The position numbers and the translations under genes are program-made. Shown here one piece after another: positions 52,868 to 60,060 of a stretch of DNA of 64,000 nt. Each line of letters starts with the position of its first letter. Within the stretch, counting starts at the first letter, position 1. Under the pieces are notes generated by a model. It worked only from the letters and a program-made list of their open reading frames with translations. It searched no databases and was not told the DNA's origin. Source of the DNA: an uncultured Paracoccaceae bacterium (GTDB lineage: Bacteria > Pseudomonadota > Alphaproteobacteria > Rhodobacterales > Rhodobacteraceae); the NCBI GenBank assembly GCA_947494675.1, contig CANLVP010000002.1, forward strand, positions 248,001 to 312,000. The letters run 5' to 3'.

Positions 52868-52956
52868 AAGGCAAAGTCGGAATTGAAATCCTCGGGCAGC
52901 GTATTGGTCCCTGCACAGGCGGTCAGGGTCAGGCAAAGCAAGATGGTGCGGAACAT
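52864..52956 (-). CDS. 30-residue small lipoprotein
   Basis: A 30-codon gene: MFRTILLCLTLTACAGTNTL followed by PEDFNSDFAF. The first 13 residues form a short lipoprotein signal with lipobox LTAC, so a mature peptide of 17 residues starting with lipidated Cys14 is expected. The ATG lies 3 bases after the stop of the retropepsin gene (TAG CCC ATG), making translational coupling likely. No homologue is recognised. Too short for most gene finders, but position, start and lipobox together make it credible. Confidence 0.6.
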   Translation of the reverse strand: MFRTILLCLTLTACAGTNTLPEDFNSDFAF

Positions 52957-52959
52957 GGG

Positions 52960-53538
52960 CTACCTTTGAAGTGTGAGTTCGCCGTTAGCAAACTGGATCG
53001 CGGAAAAGCCGTCAAGGTAGGACATGCCCAAAAGCGAGCCCTCCATCTGGCCTTGGTTCACGGTCGCGCGGAAATCGGTGTCGACGATTGGGCCAAGTGC
53101 GACCTTGTCCAGCCAGACATCCGCCGTACGCACCACGCCATTGGCGGTGTTGGCTGAGCCTGTGTACTGCAGCGTGGACGTGTTGTAGCCGATCCGCGCG
53201 GCATCACGTTGGGTGAGGACCATCATGGAAGCCCCTGTATCCACAACAAAATTCACCGGCGTGTCATTAATATCAAGGGTCAGGTAATAATGCCCATCGC
53301 TCGCCTGCGGCACAGTGATCACGCCAGCATCCGAGACGTTTTGACTGCCCGCCAGATCGCGGCTGACGTCGCCCCAGAGGCCATAAGCGGCGATCACGCC
53401 CACAAAGATCAAGGCCCAGATCGCCCCGTATTGCGCCATTTGGCCCATATTCTTGCGGTTTGCGATGAGATAGCTGCCGCCGATCACAAGGCCCAGAAGC
53501 CCCAGATAGGTCAGATCAAGAAGTTGGTCACTGTTCAT
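52960..53538 (-). CDS. Membrane-anchored retropepsin-like aspartic protease (clan AA)
   Basis: A 192-residue protein with two N-terminal membrane segments (LTYLGLLGLVIGGSYLIA and YGAIWALIFVGVIAAYGLW) and a periplasmic aspartic protease domain. The catalytic Asp100 is in FVVDTGASMMVLTQRDAARIG; one DTGA per chain means it must dimerise, as in retropepsins. The layout matches the TIGR02281 family found in alphaproteobacteria (perP/SpdA-like). It ends 3 bases before the lipoprotein ATG. Target protein unknown. Confidence 0.9.
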   Translation of the reverse strand: MNSDQLLDLTYLGLLGLVIGGSYLIANRKNMGQMAQYGAIWALIFVGVIAAYGLWGDVSRDLAGSQNVSDAGVITVPQASDGHYYLTLDINDTPVNFVVDTGASMMVLTQRDAARIGYNTSTLQYTGSANTANGVVRTADVWLDKVALGPIVDTDFRATVNQGQMEGSLLGMSYLDGFSAIQFANGELTLQR

Positions 53539-53554
53539 GGGATCGATATAGGCA

Positions 53555-54184
53555 CTAACCGCCCAGACCAAAAGACTGGCGGATCCCGTCTAGGATAAAC
53601 TGAATTGCCAAAGCCGCGAGCAGCATCCCCAGGACGCGGGTCAGAATGTTGAGGCCGGTTTTGCCCAACAGCCGTTCAATCGCCGAGGACGACAGGAAGG
53701 CCAAAAAGACGATCACCAGAACCGACAGCATGACAACCGCGAGTGTGACGATATCAAGCGCGGTTTGGGCTTGGCCCGCAAAGAGGATAATCGTTGTGAT
53801 CGCACCGGGCCCCACGATCAGCGGCAGAGCGAGGGGGAAGACCGAGGGGTCGTCATGGTCAGCGGCCCCTTCCTCTGCATTGTCGGCGCGGCGGGCCTGG
53901 CGGCGTTGGAACAACATCTCAAGCGCTGTGAGGAACAAGAGCACTCCACCTGCGATGCGGAAGGCGGGCATGGAGATGCCGATGAAATTGAGCACAGCTT
54001 CACCAACAAAAAGGAACATCAGCATCAGCACGGCAGAAATCACGCAGGCCCGCAGCGCGATAGTGCGCCGCTGGGCGGGGCTGAGGCCTTGGGTCAGCGC
54101 CAGAAAAATCGGCGCAAGACCGGGTGGGTCGATGATGATGAAAAGGGTCGAAAAGACGGTGATGAGGGTCGCGATTTCGGTCAT
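53555..54184 (-). CDS. MarC/UPF0056 family integral membrane protein
   Basis: A 209-residue six-helix membrane protein. Family features are FIIIDPPGLAPIFLALTQGLSPAQRR near the start, ISMPAFRIAGGVLLFLTALEML, and PLALPLIVGPGAITTIILFAG in the second half. The role of MarC proteins is not established despite the name (no link to antibiotic resistance has held). It precedes the retropepsin gene by 16 bases on the same strand. Confidence 0.92.
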   Translation of the reverse strand: MTEIATLITVFSTLFIIIDPPGLAPIFLALTQGLSPAQRRTIALRACVISAVLMLMFLFVGEAVLNFIGISMPAFRIAGGVLLFLTALEMLFQRRQARRADNAEEGAADHDDPSVFPLALPLIVGPGAITTIILFAGQAQTALDIVTLAVVMLSVLVIVFLAFLSSSAIERLLGKTGLNILTRVLGMLLAALAIQFILDGIRQSFGLGG

Positions 54185-54506
54185 TGGCTTTGGCCCGTGG
54201 TTGGCGGCGTGAGGGCAAGATGATGGAGCGGACCGCAGAAGGCCAGAGGTGAAAGTGAGGTGTTTCAGGCGGGGTTGGTCAGACTTACTGTTGTTCAGTC
54301 GCGCGGCGAAGCCCCGTGTTCAAGAGACTTGCCAGACGCCGCAGGTGCGATGCATAAAGCGGCATGGGTCGGCGATGGCGTCGCCAGCATTCAGATGCAT
54401 ACCCATTTTCCCTTCCTGAACGCCGGGATTTTTCTTTGCTGTGATACAGCCGGGGAAGGTCAGCTTCTTCGGGTCGTGTCGCGGCATGATGGTGAAGGAG
54501 CCAGAC
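54185..54506. other. Divergent intergenic region between marC-family gene and creatinase gene
   Basis: This 322-base stretch separates two divergent genes and must hold both promoters. I see no convincing ORF, RNA gene or strong palindrome. The only clear signal is AAGGAG followed 6 bases later by the creatinase ATG. The region contains TTACTGTTGTTCAG and an AT-richer stretch (54398-54450) that could be promoter DNA. Confidence 0.4.
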
Positions 54507-55709
54507 ATGGATCGTCCAGAATTTTACCGTTTTCATCAGGGTGAAAAGACCCTGCCTTTTGCGCCGCGAGAGTATGAGGATCGCCTGACGCGCCTGCGGG
54601 CGGACATGCAGGCCAACGGTGTTGAGGCCTGCGTTTTCACGTCGATGCACAATGTCGCTTACTACTCGGGCTTTCTTTATTGTGCGTTCGGGCGGCCTTA
54701 CGCTTTGGTTGTGACCCAAACCGAAGATGTGACGATCAGCGCGGGGATTGACGCGGCCCAGCCCTGGCGGCGCAGTCATGGCGATAACATCACCTATACC
54801 GACTGGCAGCGGAATAACTATTGGCGGGCGGTGCTGTCCGTCACGGGCGCAGGCAAGACCATCGGATATGAAGCGGATCACCTGACGCTCGCGCAGTGTG
54901 ATTTGATGGACAGCTTCCTGTCGCCAAAGGCAACGGTAGATGTGGCCCCGATGACGATGCGCCAACGCATGCACAAATCCGCCGCTGAAATCGCGCTGAT
55001 CCGGTCCTGCGCGCAGGTGGCGGATGTCGGGGGCTATGCGATCAAGGACGCCATCAAGGCAGGCACCCGCGAAATTGACGTGGCCATGGCGGGCCGCGAC
55101 GCGATGGAGCTGGAGATCGCCAAGCGGTTCCCTGACGCGGAATATCGCGATACGTGGGTCTGGTTCCAATCGGGCATCAACACCGACGGCGCGCATAACC
55201 CCGTCACCGCGCGCGTGCTACGACCGGGCGATATCCTGAGCCTCAACACCTTCCCGATGATCAGCGGGTATTACACAGCCCTTGAGCGGACATTGTTTGT
55301 TGAAACGGTGGACCCGGCCAGCCTGAAAATTTGGGAGGCCAACGTCGCCGCTCATGAATTTGGCATGAGTCTTTTGAAGCCGGGCGCGAGCTGCGCGGAG
55401 GTGACGGAACAGATCAACACGTTCTTTACGGAGCGTGATTTGCTGCAATACCGGACGTTTGGATACGGGCATTCCTTTGGCGTTTTGTCTCACTACTACG
55501 GTCGCGAGGCGGGTCTGGAGCTGCGCGAGGACATTGATACCGTGCTGACACCCGACATGGTGATCTCAATGGAGCCGATGCTGACAGTTCCAGAGGGCAC
55601 GCCCGGCGCAGGTGGATATCGCGAACATGACATTCTGGTCATTACAGAGGACGGGAACGAAAACATCACAGGCTATCCCTACGGGCCTGCGTTCAACGTC
55701 ATCACCTGA
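54507..55709 (+). CDS. Creatinase (creatine amidinohydrolase), M24 fold
   Basis: A 400-residue pita-bread-fold protein matching Pseudomonas creatinase almost throughout, e.g. YTDWQRNNYWRA, WFQSGINTDGAHNPVT, GYYTALERTLF, LQYRTFGYGHSFG and PGAGGYREHDILV. Active-site residues known for creatinase are present: His230, Glu260, Arg333, Glu356 and the Phe61/Arg63 pair in FGRPYA. It lacks the metal ligands of true M24 peptidases. It converts creatine to sarcosine and urea. The ATG at 54507 is set by AAGGAG 6 bases upstream. No creatininase or sarcosine oxidase is adjacent. Confidence 0.92.
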   Translation: MDRPEFYRFHQGEKTLPFAPREYEDRLTRLRADMQANGVEACVFTSMHNVAYYSGFLYCAFGRPYALVVTQTEDVTISAGIDAAQPWRRSHGDNITYTDWQRNNYWRAVLSVTGAGKTIGYEADHLTLAQCDLMDSFLSPKATVDVAPMTMRQRMHKSAAEIALIRSCAQVADVGGYAIKDAIKAGTREIDVAMAGRDAMELEIAKRFPDAEYRDTWVWFQSGINTDGAHNPVTARVLRPGDILSLNTFPMISGYYTALERTLFVETVDPASLKIWEANVAAHEFGMSLLKPGASCAEVTEQINTFFTERDLLQYRTFGYGHSFGVLSHYYGREAGLELREDIDTVLTPDMVISMEPMLTVPEGTPGAGGYREHDILVITEDGNENITGYPYGPAFNVIT

Positions 55710-55724
55710 TTGCGAAACCCGCAG

Positions 55725-55792
55725 GGGGCGAACGCCCCTTGCGTGCAAGCAGATCCGACCTTGGCCCAAACGGCGCGAAGGTCGGTTCTTGC
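55725..55792 (+). terminator. Paired hairpins downstream of the creatinase gene
   Basis: GGGGCG-AA-CGCCCC (55725-55738) and a larger imperfect stem GCAAG...CCGACCTT / AAGGTCGG...CTTGC (55745-55792) lie between the creatinase stop and the convergent ABC-F stop. No clear T-tract follows, so termination is plausible but not textbook. Confidence 0.4.
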
Positions 55793-55828
55793 TCGCAGTG
55801 CGGCCATTGGAAAACGATTTCGGCAGGC

Positions 55829-57676
55829 CTATTTCTGCGCTTTTTCCAGCTTTTCCAGCGCGGCCATCCAGAGGGCTTCGGCGCGCTCTAGCCCGTTCAT
55901 GACTTCGGCGTATTTCTGGTTCCACGTGGCAAGCTCGCCCTTGCGGGCGTCTTCGTAAAGCACAGGATCGGCGAGCTTCTTGGCGAGTTTGTCGCGCATG
56001 TCAGAGATTTTTGTCACGCGCTCTTCGGCTTTGCGGACTTCGGATTTGAGCGCAAGAAGCTCATCGCGTGTCGCCTTGGCCTTGACCGGTTTTGCCTTGT
56101 CCTTGGGCGCGGGTTTGTCCGGGGTCAACAGCATCTTGCGATAGGCTTGCAGGTCTTCCTCATAGGGTTTGACATGGCCGTCTTTGACCAGCCAGAGGCG
56201 GTCGGCCACCATCGACAGCAGGTGCATATCGTGGCTGACGAGGATCACGGCACCGGTATAGGCGGTTAGCGCCTCGACCAGCGCTTCGCGGCTTTCGATA
56301 TCAAGGTGGTTTGTCGGCTCATCAAGGATCAGGAGGTGCGGCGCGGGCAGGGTGGCGAGCAAGAGCGACAGGCGCGCCTTTTGACCACCCGAAAGGCGGC
56401 CCACTTCGGTATCGGCCTGATCGGGGCCAAGGCCAAAGCCTGCGAGGCGGGCGCGCAGCTTGGACTGGCCCTCTTCCGCGCGTTCACGGATCAGGTGTTC
56501 CAGCGGGGTTTCGTCGACGTGCAGTTCGTCCACCTGATGCTGGGCAAAGAAGCCGATGCGCAGCTTGTTGGAGGTGATCATCTGCCCGCGCGCCACATCA
56601 AGACGGTTCGATAACATCTTGGACAGGGTGGATTTTCCTTCCCCGTTGCGCCCCAAAAGCGCGATGCGGTCGTCCTGGTCGATGCGTAGGTTCAGATCGT
56701 GCAGCACGATGTGATTGCCATAGCCCACGGCAGCACCTTCGGTGGCGATAATGGGGGGCGACAGCTCTTCGGGCTTTGGGAAGGTGAAGACGGTCCGTGC
56801 GGCGTCTTCGGGGGTGCGGATGGTTTCCATCTTTTCGAGCATTTTGACGCGGGATTGCGCCTGTTTGGCCTTTGAGGCCTTGGCCTTGAACCGATCCACA
56901 AAGCTTTGCAGGTGGGCGCGTTGCAACGCCTGTTTCTTGGCCGCGGCGGCCTGCACGGCGCGTTTGGCCATGCGCTGTTTGACGAAGCTGTCGTAGTTGC
57001 CCGTGTAGTAGGTCAGCCCCTTGTCTTCAAGATGCAGGATGCCGCCGACGGAGCGGTTCAGCAATTCGCGGTCGTGCGAGACAATGATGACGGTATGGGG
57101 ATAGCGGGTGAGGTAGTTTTCCAGCCAGAGCGCGCCTTCGAGGTCGAGGTAGTTTGTGGGTTCGTCCAAAAGCAGTAGGTCAGGTTCGGAAAACAGCACG
57201 GCCGCGAGCGCCACGCGCATCCGCCAGCCGCCTGAAAAAGCAGAGCAGGGCTGTTTTTGTTCGTCATTGGTAAAGCCAAGGCCGCGCAGGATGGTGGCGG
57301 CGCGCGCCTCTGCAGACCAAGCGTCGATGTCAGTCAGGCGGGTCTGGATGTCGGCGATGCGGTTGGGGTCGGTCGCGGTTTCTGCCTCGGCCAGCAGGGC
57401 GGCGCGTTCGGTGTCGGCGGCAAGGACGGTATCGACAAGGCTGACCTCGTTACCCGGCACCTCTTGGCTGACGCCGCCGATCTTCCAGCCGCGCGGCAGG
57501 TCGATGTTGCCAGTATCCAGCACCATCTCACCCCGGATCACCCGGAAGAGCGTGGTTTTGCCGGTGCCATTGCGACCGACAAGGCCGACCTTATGACCTG
57601 TGGGGATCGTCACGCTGGCGTGTTCGATCAGGTGACGGCCTTCGACGCCGTAGGTGATGTCTGTGAGCTTTAGCAT
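55829..57676 (-). CDS. ABC-F family ATPase (YheS-like)
   Basis: A 615-residue twin ABC protein without membrane segments. Module 1 has GRNGTGKTT, FSGGWRMRVALA and LLLLDEPTNYLD; the linker is Lys/Gln-rich (RMAKRAVQAAAAKKQALQRAHLQSFVDRFKAKASKAKQ); module 2 has GRNGEGKST, LSGGQKARLSL and LLILDEPTNHLD; a Lys-rich coiled-coil tail ends the protein. The length and linker match YheS/ABCF3-like translation factors. It is different from the Uup-like protein at 31188-33008. Confidence 0.93.
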   Translation of the reverse strand: MLKLTDITYGVEGRHLIEHASVTIPTGHKVGLVGRNGTGKTTLFRVIRGEMVLDTGNIDLPRGWKIGGVSQEVPGNEVSLVDTVLAADTERAALLAEAETATDPNRIADIQTRLTDIDAWSAEARAATILRGLGFTNDEQKQPCSAFSGGWRMRVALAAVLFSEPDLLLLDEPTNYLDLEGALWLENYLTRYPHTVIIVSHDRELLNRSVGGILHLEDKGLTYYTGNYDSFVKQRMAKRAVQAAAAKKQALQRAHLQSFVDRFKAKASKAKQAQSRVKMLEKMETIRTPEDAARTVFTFPKPEELSPPIIATEGAAVGYGNHIVLHDLNLRIDQDDRIALLGRNGEGKSTLSKMLSNRLDVARGQMITSNKLRIGFFAQHQVDELHVDETPLEHLIRERAEEGQSKLRARLAGFGLGPDQADTEVGRLSGGQKARLSLLLATLPAPHLLILDEPTNHLDIESREALVEALTAYTGAVILVSHDMHLLSMVADRLWLVKDGHVKPYEEDLQAYRKMLLTPDKPAPKDKAKPVKAKATRDELLALKSEVRKAEERVTKISDMRDKLAKKLADPVLYEDARKGELATWNQKYAEVMNGLERAEALWMAALEKLEKAQK

Positions 57677-57690
57677 AGGCGCGGTTTGAC

Positions 57691-57725
57691 CCGGTCAAGG
57701 GGCAAGGTCAATGACCCTTGACCGG
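57691..57725. promoter_or_regulatory. Long inverted repeat of GGTCA half-sites
   Basis: Perfect 11-base arms CCGGTCAAGGG (57691-57701) and CCCTTGACCGG (57715-57725) around a 13-base spacer that itself contains GGTCA-A-TGACC. It lies between the VPLPA-CTERM stop and the ABC-F start, both read leftward. It could be a terminator hairpin of the first gene or an operator for the second. Confidence 0.45.
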
Positions 57726-57762
57726 ACGCTGCCCTTGCAGGGACAGAAAACCGCGCGCTTGA

Positions 57763-58425
57763 CTAGTGTGTCCGGCGGCGCCTGTGTAGCAAGCCGCCAA
57801 GTCCAAGGCCCGACAGCAGTAGCAGACCGCCTGCGGGCAGCGGCACCTGGGACGGGGTTTGTTGGTCGTCATAGGTCAATGAGATGTCATCAAGCCCATA
57901 GTCATTGCCGCCAAAACCAACACTTTGTTCCACGAACGAGAGCGCAAAGGTGCCGGTCTGGGTCGCGGTGAACGTGGTACCGAAGGTCAGGAAGCTGGCG
58001 CCCGCCGGTGCGGAGGCATTTAGAAGTTCGACCCCGTCAAGTTGCACCGAAAGCTGCCCAACCGGGGTTGGCGCGGCGGAGGTGCCGCCCAGGGCGAGGG
58101 AAAGGGTGTAGGATATGCCGGATACAATTGCGACGTCCTGTTCCCAGACGGTGGGGAAGGCGTTCGGGGTGTTGCCACCATTCACCGCGAGGAACGCGTT
58201 ACCAGAATTCACGGAGAGCCCCAGAAAGTCGACCGTTACGACAGACAGCGTTGCCGGGCCACCGGGAAAACCGCCGTTGGCATTGGCAAAATCGGTCGAG
58301 AAGCCGGTACTGCCCGATTCGAACCCGCCATTTGTAATAAGGTCTATTGTGGCCGCTTGCGCAGAGGTGGCCAGCGTAAAGAACGCGGCGGCGGCCGCAA
58401 ATTTTGTTCGTTTGAAATCAACCAT
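57763..58425 (-). CDS. VPLPA-CTERM sorting domain protein (PEP-CTERM-like)
   Basis: A 220-residue exported protein. Signal peptide (TKFAAAAAFFTLATSAQA), then a carbohydrate-binding-like beta sandwich beginning NLITNGGFESG-type sequence (IDLITNGGFESGSTGFSTDF), and a sorting tail VPLPAGGLLLLSGLGLGGLL followed by HRRRRTH. The NGGFE opening is common in PEP-CTERM choice-of-anchor proteins. ATG at 58425 chosen; a TTG four codons upstream is possible. Probably processed by an exosortase/archaeosortase-like enzyme encoded elsewhere. Confidence 0.88.
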   Translation of the reverse strand: MVDFKRTKFAAAAAFFTLATSAQAATIDLITNGGFESGSTGFSTDFANANGGFPGGPATLSVVTVDFLGLSVNSGNAFLAVNGGNTPNAFPTVWEQDVAIVSGISYTLSLALGGTSAAPTPVGQLSVQLDGVELLNASAPAGASFLTFGTTFTATQTGTFALSFVEQSVGFGGNDYGLDDISLTYDDQQTPSQVPLPAGGLLLLSGLGLGGLLHRRRRTH

Positions 58426-58437
58426 TGTCCCATCCAA

Positions 58438-58919
58438 CTTGTGTTACATAACCTGCGCGAATGCGCGCCATAGACTGTGCATCGGGGGCGAAAGCTGACA
58501 ACAAAAAAGGGTGGTGGTTTTCAGATTGAAAAACACAAAATCGGCCGGCGCGCAGGCGCATCATCTGTCTTGTTAGCGGCAGCCATGTTTTGCAGTGGCC
58601 AGATTTTTCAAACTGAAAAATCGCCGTGCGGCGCGGGGGCGGCAGATTTGGCCTGTTTTTGGCCGCGGTGCGGCAGGTCGCGAATCGATTTTGACCCAAG
58701 GGCCGCTTTCCGGCGTGCGCGTTTGTCGTGTCTGTTGGTGTCGATGGTGCATTCGCATTGGCGCTTTGCAGCCAGCCTTGGCGATGGATGGGGCACAGCC
58801 GGGTGCTGCGCCGGGTGCGGGCCGCACCCGCAAAGGGTTTTCAAGCTTCTGGACCCGTGCTAATGCGCGGCCAAGCACGGCAGGCAATGGGTCTGCTGCC
58901 ATTGTTCAAGAGGCATATC
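58438..58919. other. 482-base divergent intergenic region with two TTTTCA-N3-TGAAAA palindromes
   Basis: Between the VPLPA-CTERM gene (leftward) and ndk (rightward) I find no credible gene. Open frames exist on both strands but have no ribosome sites and no protein-like composition. Two related palindromes stand out: TTTTCA-GAT-TGAAAA (58518-58532) and GATTTTTCA-AAC-TGAAAAATC (58602-58622), 84-88 bases apart. They could be binding sites of one regulator. AAGAGG precedes the ndk ATG. Confidence 0.5.
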
Positions 58920-59342
58920 ATGGCTATCCAACGCACCTTTTCCATCATCAAACCTGACGCAACCAAGCGCAACCTGACCGGCAAGATCGTCGCCAAGTTC
59001 GAAGAAGCTGGCCTGCGCGTTGTCGCGTCCAAGCGTATCCAGCTGACACTGGCACAGGCACAGCAGTTTTACGGCGTGCACGCTGAACGTCCGTTCTTTG
59101 GCGAGCTTTGCGAATTCATGATCTCTGAGCCAATCGTTGTGCAGGTTCTGGAAGGCGAAGACGCCATCATGAAGAACCGCGAAGTCATGGGTGCCACCAA
59201 CCCAGCAGACGCCGCAGAAGGCACAATCCGCAAGGAATTCGCGCTGTCGATCGGTGAGAACTCTGTCCACGGGTCGGATGCGCCTGAAACGGCTGCCGAA
59301 GAAATCGCGTTCTTCTTTTCCGGTCTTGAGCTGGTCGGCTAA
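58920..59342 (+). CDS. ndk: Nucleoside diphosphate kinase
   Basis: A 140-residue NDK that equilibrates NTP and dNTP pools. [21 protein letters not shown] is the family start, and the phosphorylated His117 lies in the signature [10 protein letters not shown]. Ends with [15 protein letters not shown]. The ATG at 58920 is preceded by AAGAGG; in-frame upstream codons are not conserved sequence. Confidence 0.97.
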   Translation: MAIQRTFSIIKPDATKRNLTGKIVAKFEEAGLRVVASKRIQLTLAQAQQFYGVHAERPFFGELCEFMISEPIVVQVLEGEDAIMKNREVMGATNPADAAEGTIRKEFALSIGENSVHGSDAPETAAEEIAFFFSGLELVG

Positions 59343-59356
59343 ACGCCAAAACCACT

Positions 59357-59375
59357 GGTGGGCAGATTGCCCACC
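59357..59375. terminator. Perfect hairpin GGTGGGCA-GAT-TGCCCACC between ndk and DUF4112 gene
   Basis: Eight-base perfect arms with a 3-base loop start 14 bases after the ndk stop and touch the stop of the convergent DUF4112 gene. No T-tract follows. The sequence with its CCCTACG flank looks like the small palindromic elements scattered between genes in this order. Confidence 0.45.
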
Positions 59376-59813
59376 CTACGAGATGAGGGCCGTTCCGTTG
59401 AGGGGCGGCCTTTGTGTTTGTGGCGTAAGGGTCGCGGGATCATAGACCGTCCGGGCACCGGCGGCTTGCAGGTTCAAATTGCGTTCCAGCGCGCGGTAAT
59501 TGCGGATGTTGGCGTTGTAGAGCATGTCGAAGATATCGCCGAAAATCGGGATCGACCCGACCACCACGTCTAGCATCACGTTAAAGAGCATATAGGCCAG
59601 CGCGCCCGGTGTCGCGCCCAGTTGGCGCGCCTTCCACACCATCCAAAGGGCCGGGCCGAGTGCCAGAAGATCGCCCACCACAGGGATCAAACCCAAGATG
59701 TTGTCGAACCCGATAGAGATTCGCGTGCGCGGAATATAGAACAATGCGTCCATCCGGCGGGCGGTTTTGCGCAGGCGAGAAAGCTCAGAATCGAGGTGCT
59801 GTTCAATGTTCAT
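59376..59813 (-). CDS. DUF4112 domain-containing membrane protein
   Basis: A 145-residue protein with the DUF4112 pattern: ARRMDALFYIPRTRISIGFDNILGLIPVVGDLLALGPALWMVWKAR, then LAYMLFNVMLDVVVGSIPIFGDIFDMLYNANIRNYRALE. Two amphipathic/hydrophobic hairpins with Pro-x-x-Gly-Asp turns suggest membrane insertion. Function unknown. It is read leftward, divergent from the metalloprotease. Confidence 0.88.
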   Translation of the reverse strand: MNIEQHLDSELSRLRKTARRMDALFYIPRTRISIGFDNILGLIPVVGDLLALGPALWMVWKARQLGATPGALAYMLFNVMLDVVVGSIPIFGDIFDMLYNANIRNYRALERNLNLQAAGARTVYDPATLTPQTQRPPLNGTALIS

Positions 59814-60060
59814 GGTCTTAACATAACGAATTTGTCAAAAAATGTAAATACTATTCACATTGTTGTGCCGTTCTTCGCCCAACGCCCTGCATAATCCTGC
59901 CGTTTGCCTTGAACCCGCCATAATTATTGCCGCGATCTGCCCTGATTTTGTCGGTAAAGCGTCCCAAACCTTTGTTCATGTGTTTCGAGTATTGGGTCCG
60001 GCGGCCCCATTTTCTTTGGCGCCACCACTGGCCGGGATGGGTCAGATGCAGGAGCACTAA

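Noticed and set aside
54507-55709. Annotation as a Xaa-Pro aminopeptidase (M24 peptidase)
   Set aside because: The fold is M24, but the residues match creatinase (DGAHNP His, ALERT Glu, PGAGGYREHDIL) and the peptidase metal ligands are not in place.
58477-58863. A 128-codon open frame between the VPLPA-CTERM gene and ndk
   Set aside because: No ribosome site and no protein-like pattern; it overlaps other open frames of equal quality on both strands, so it is most likely non-coding.
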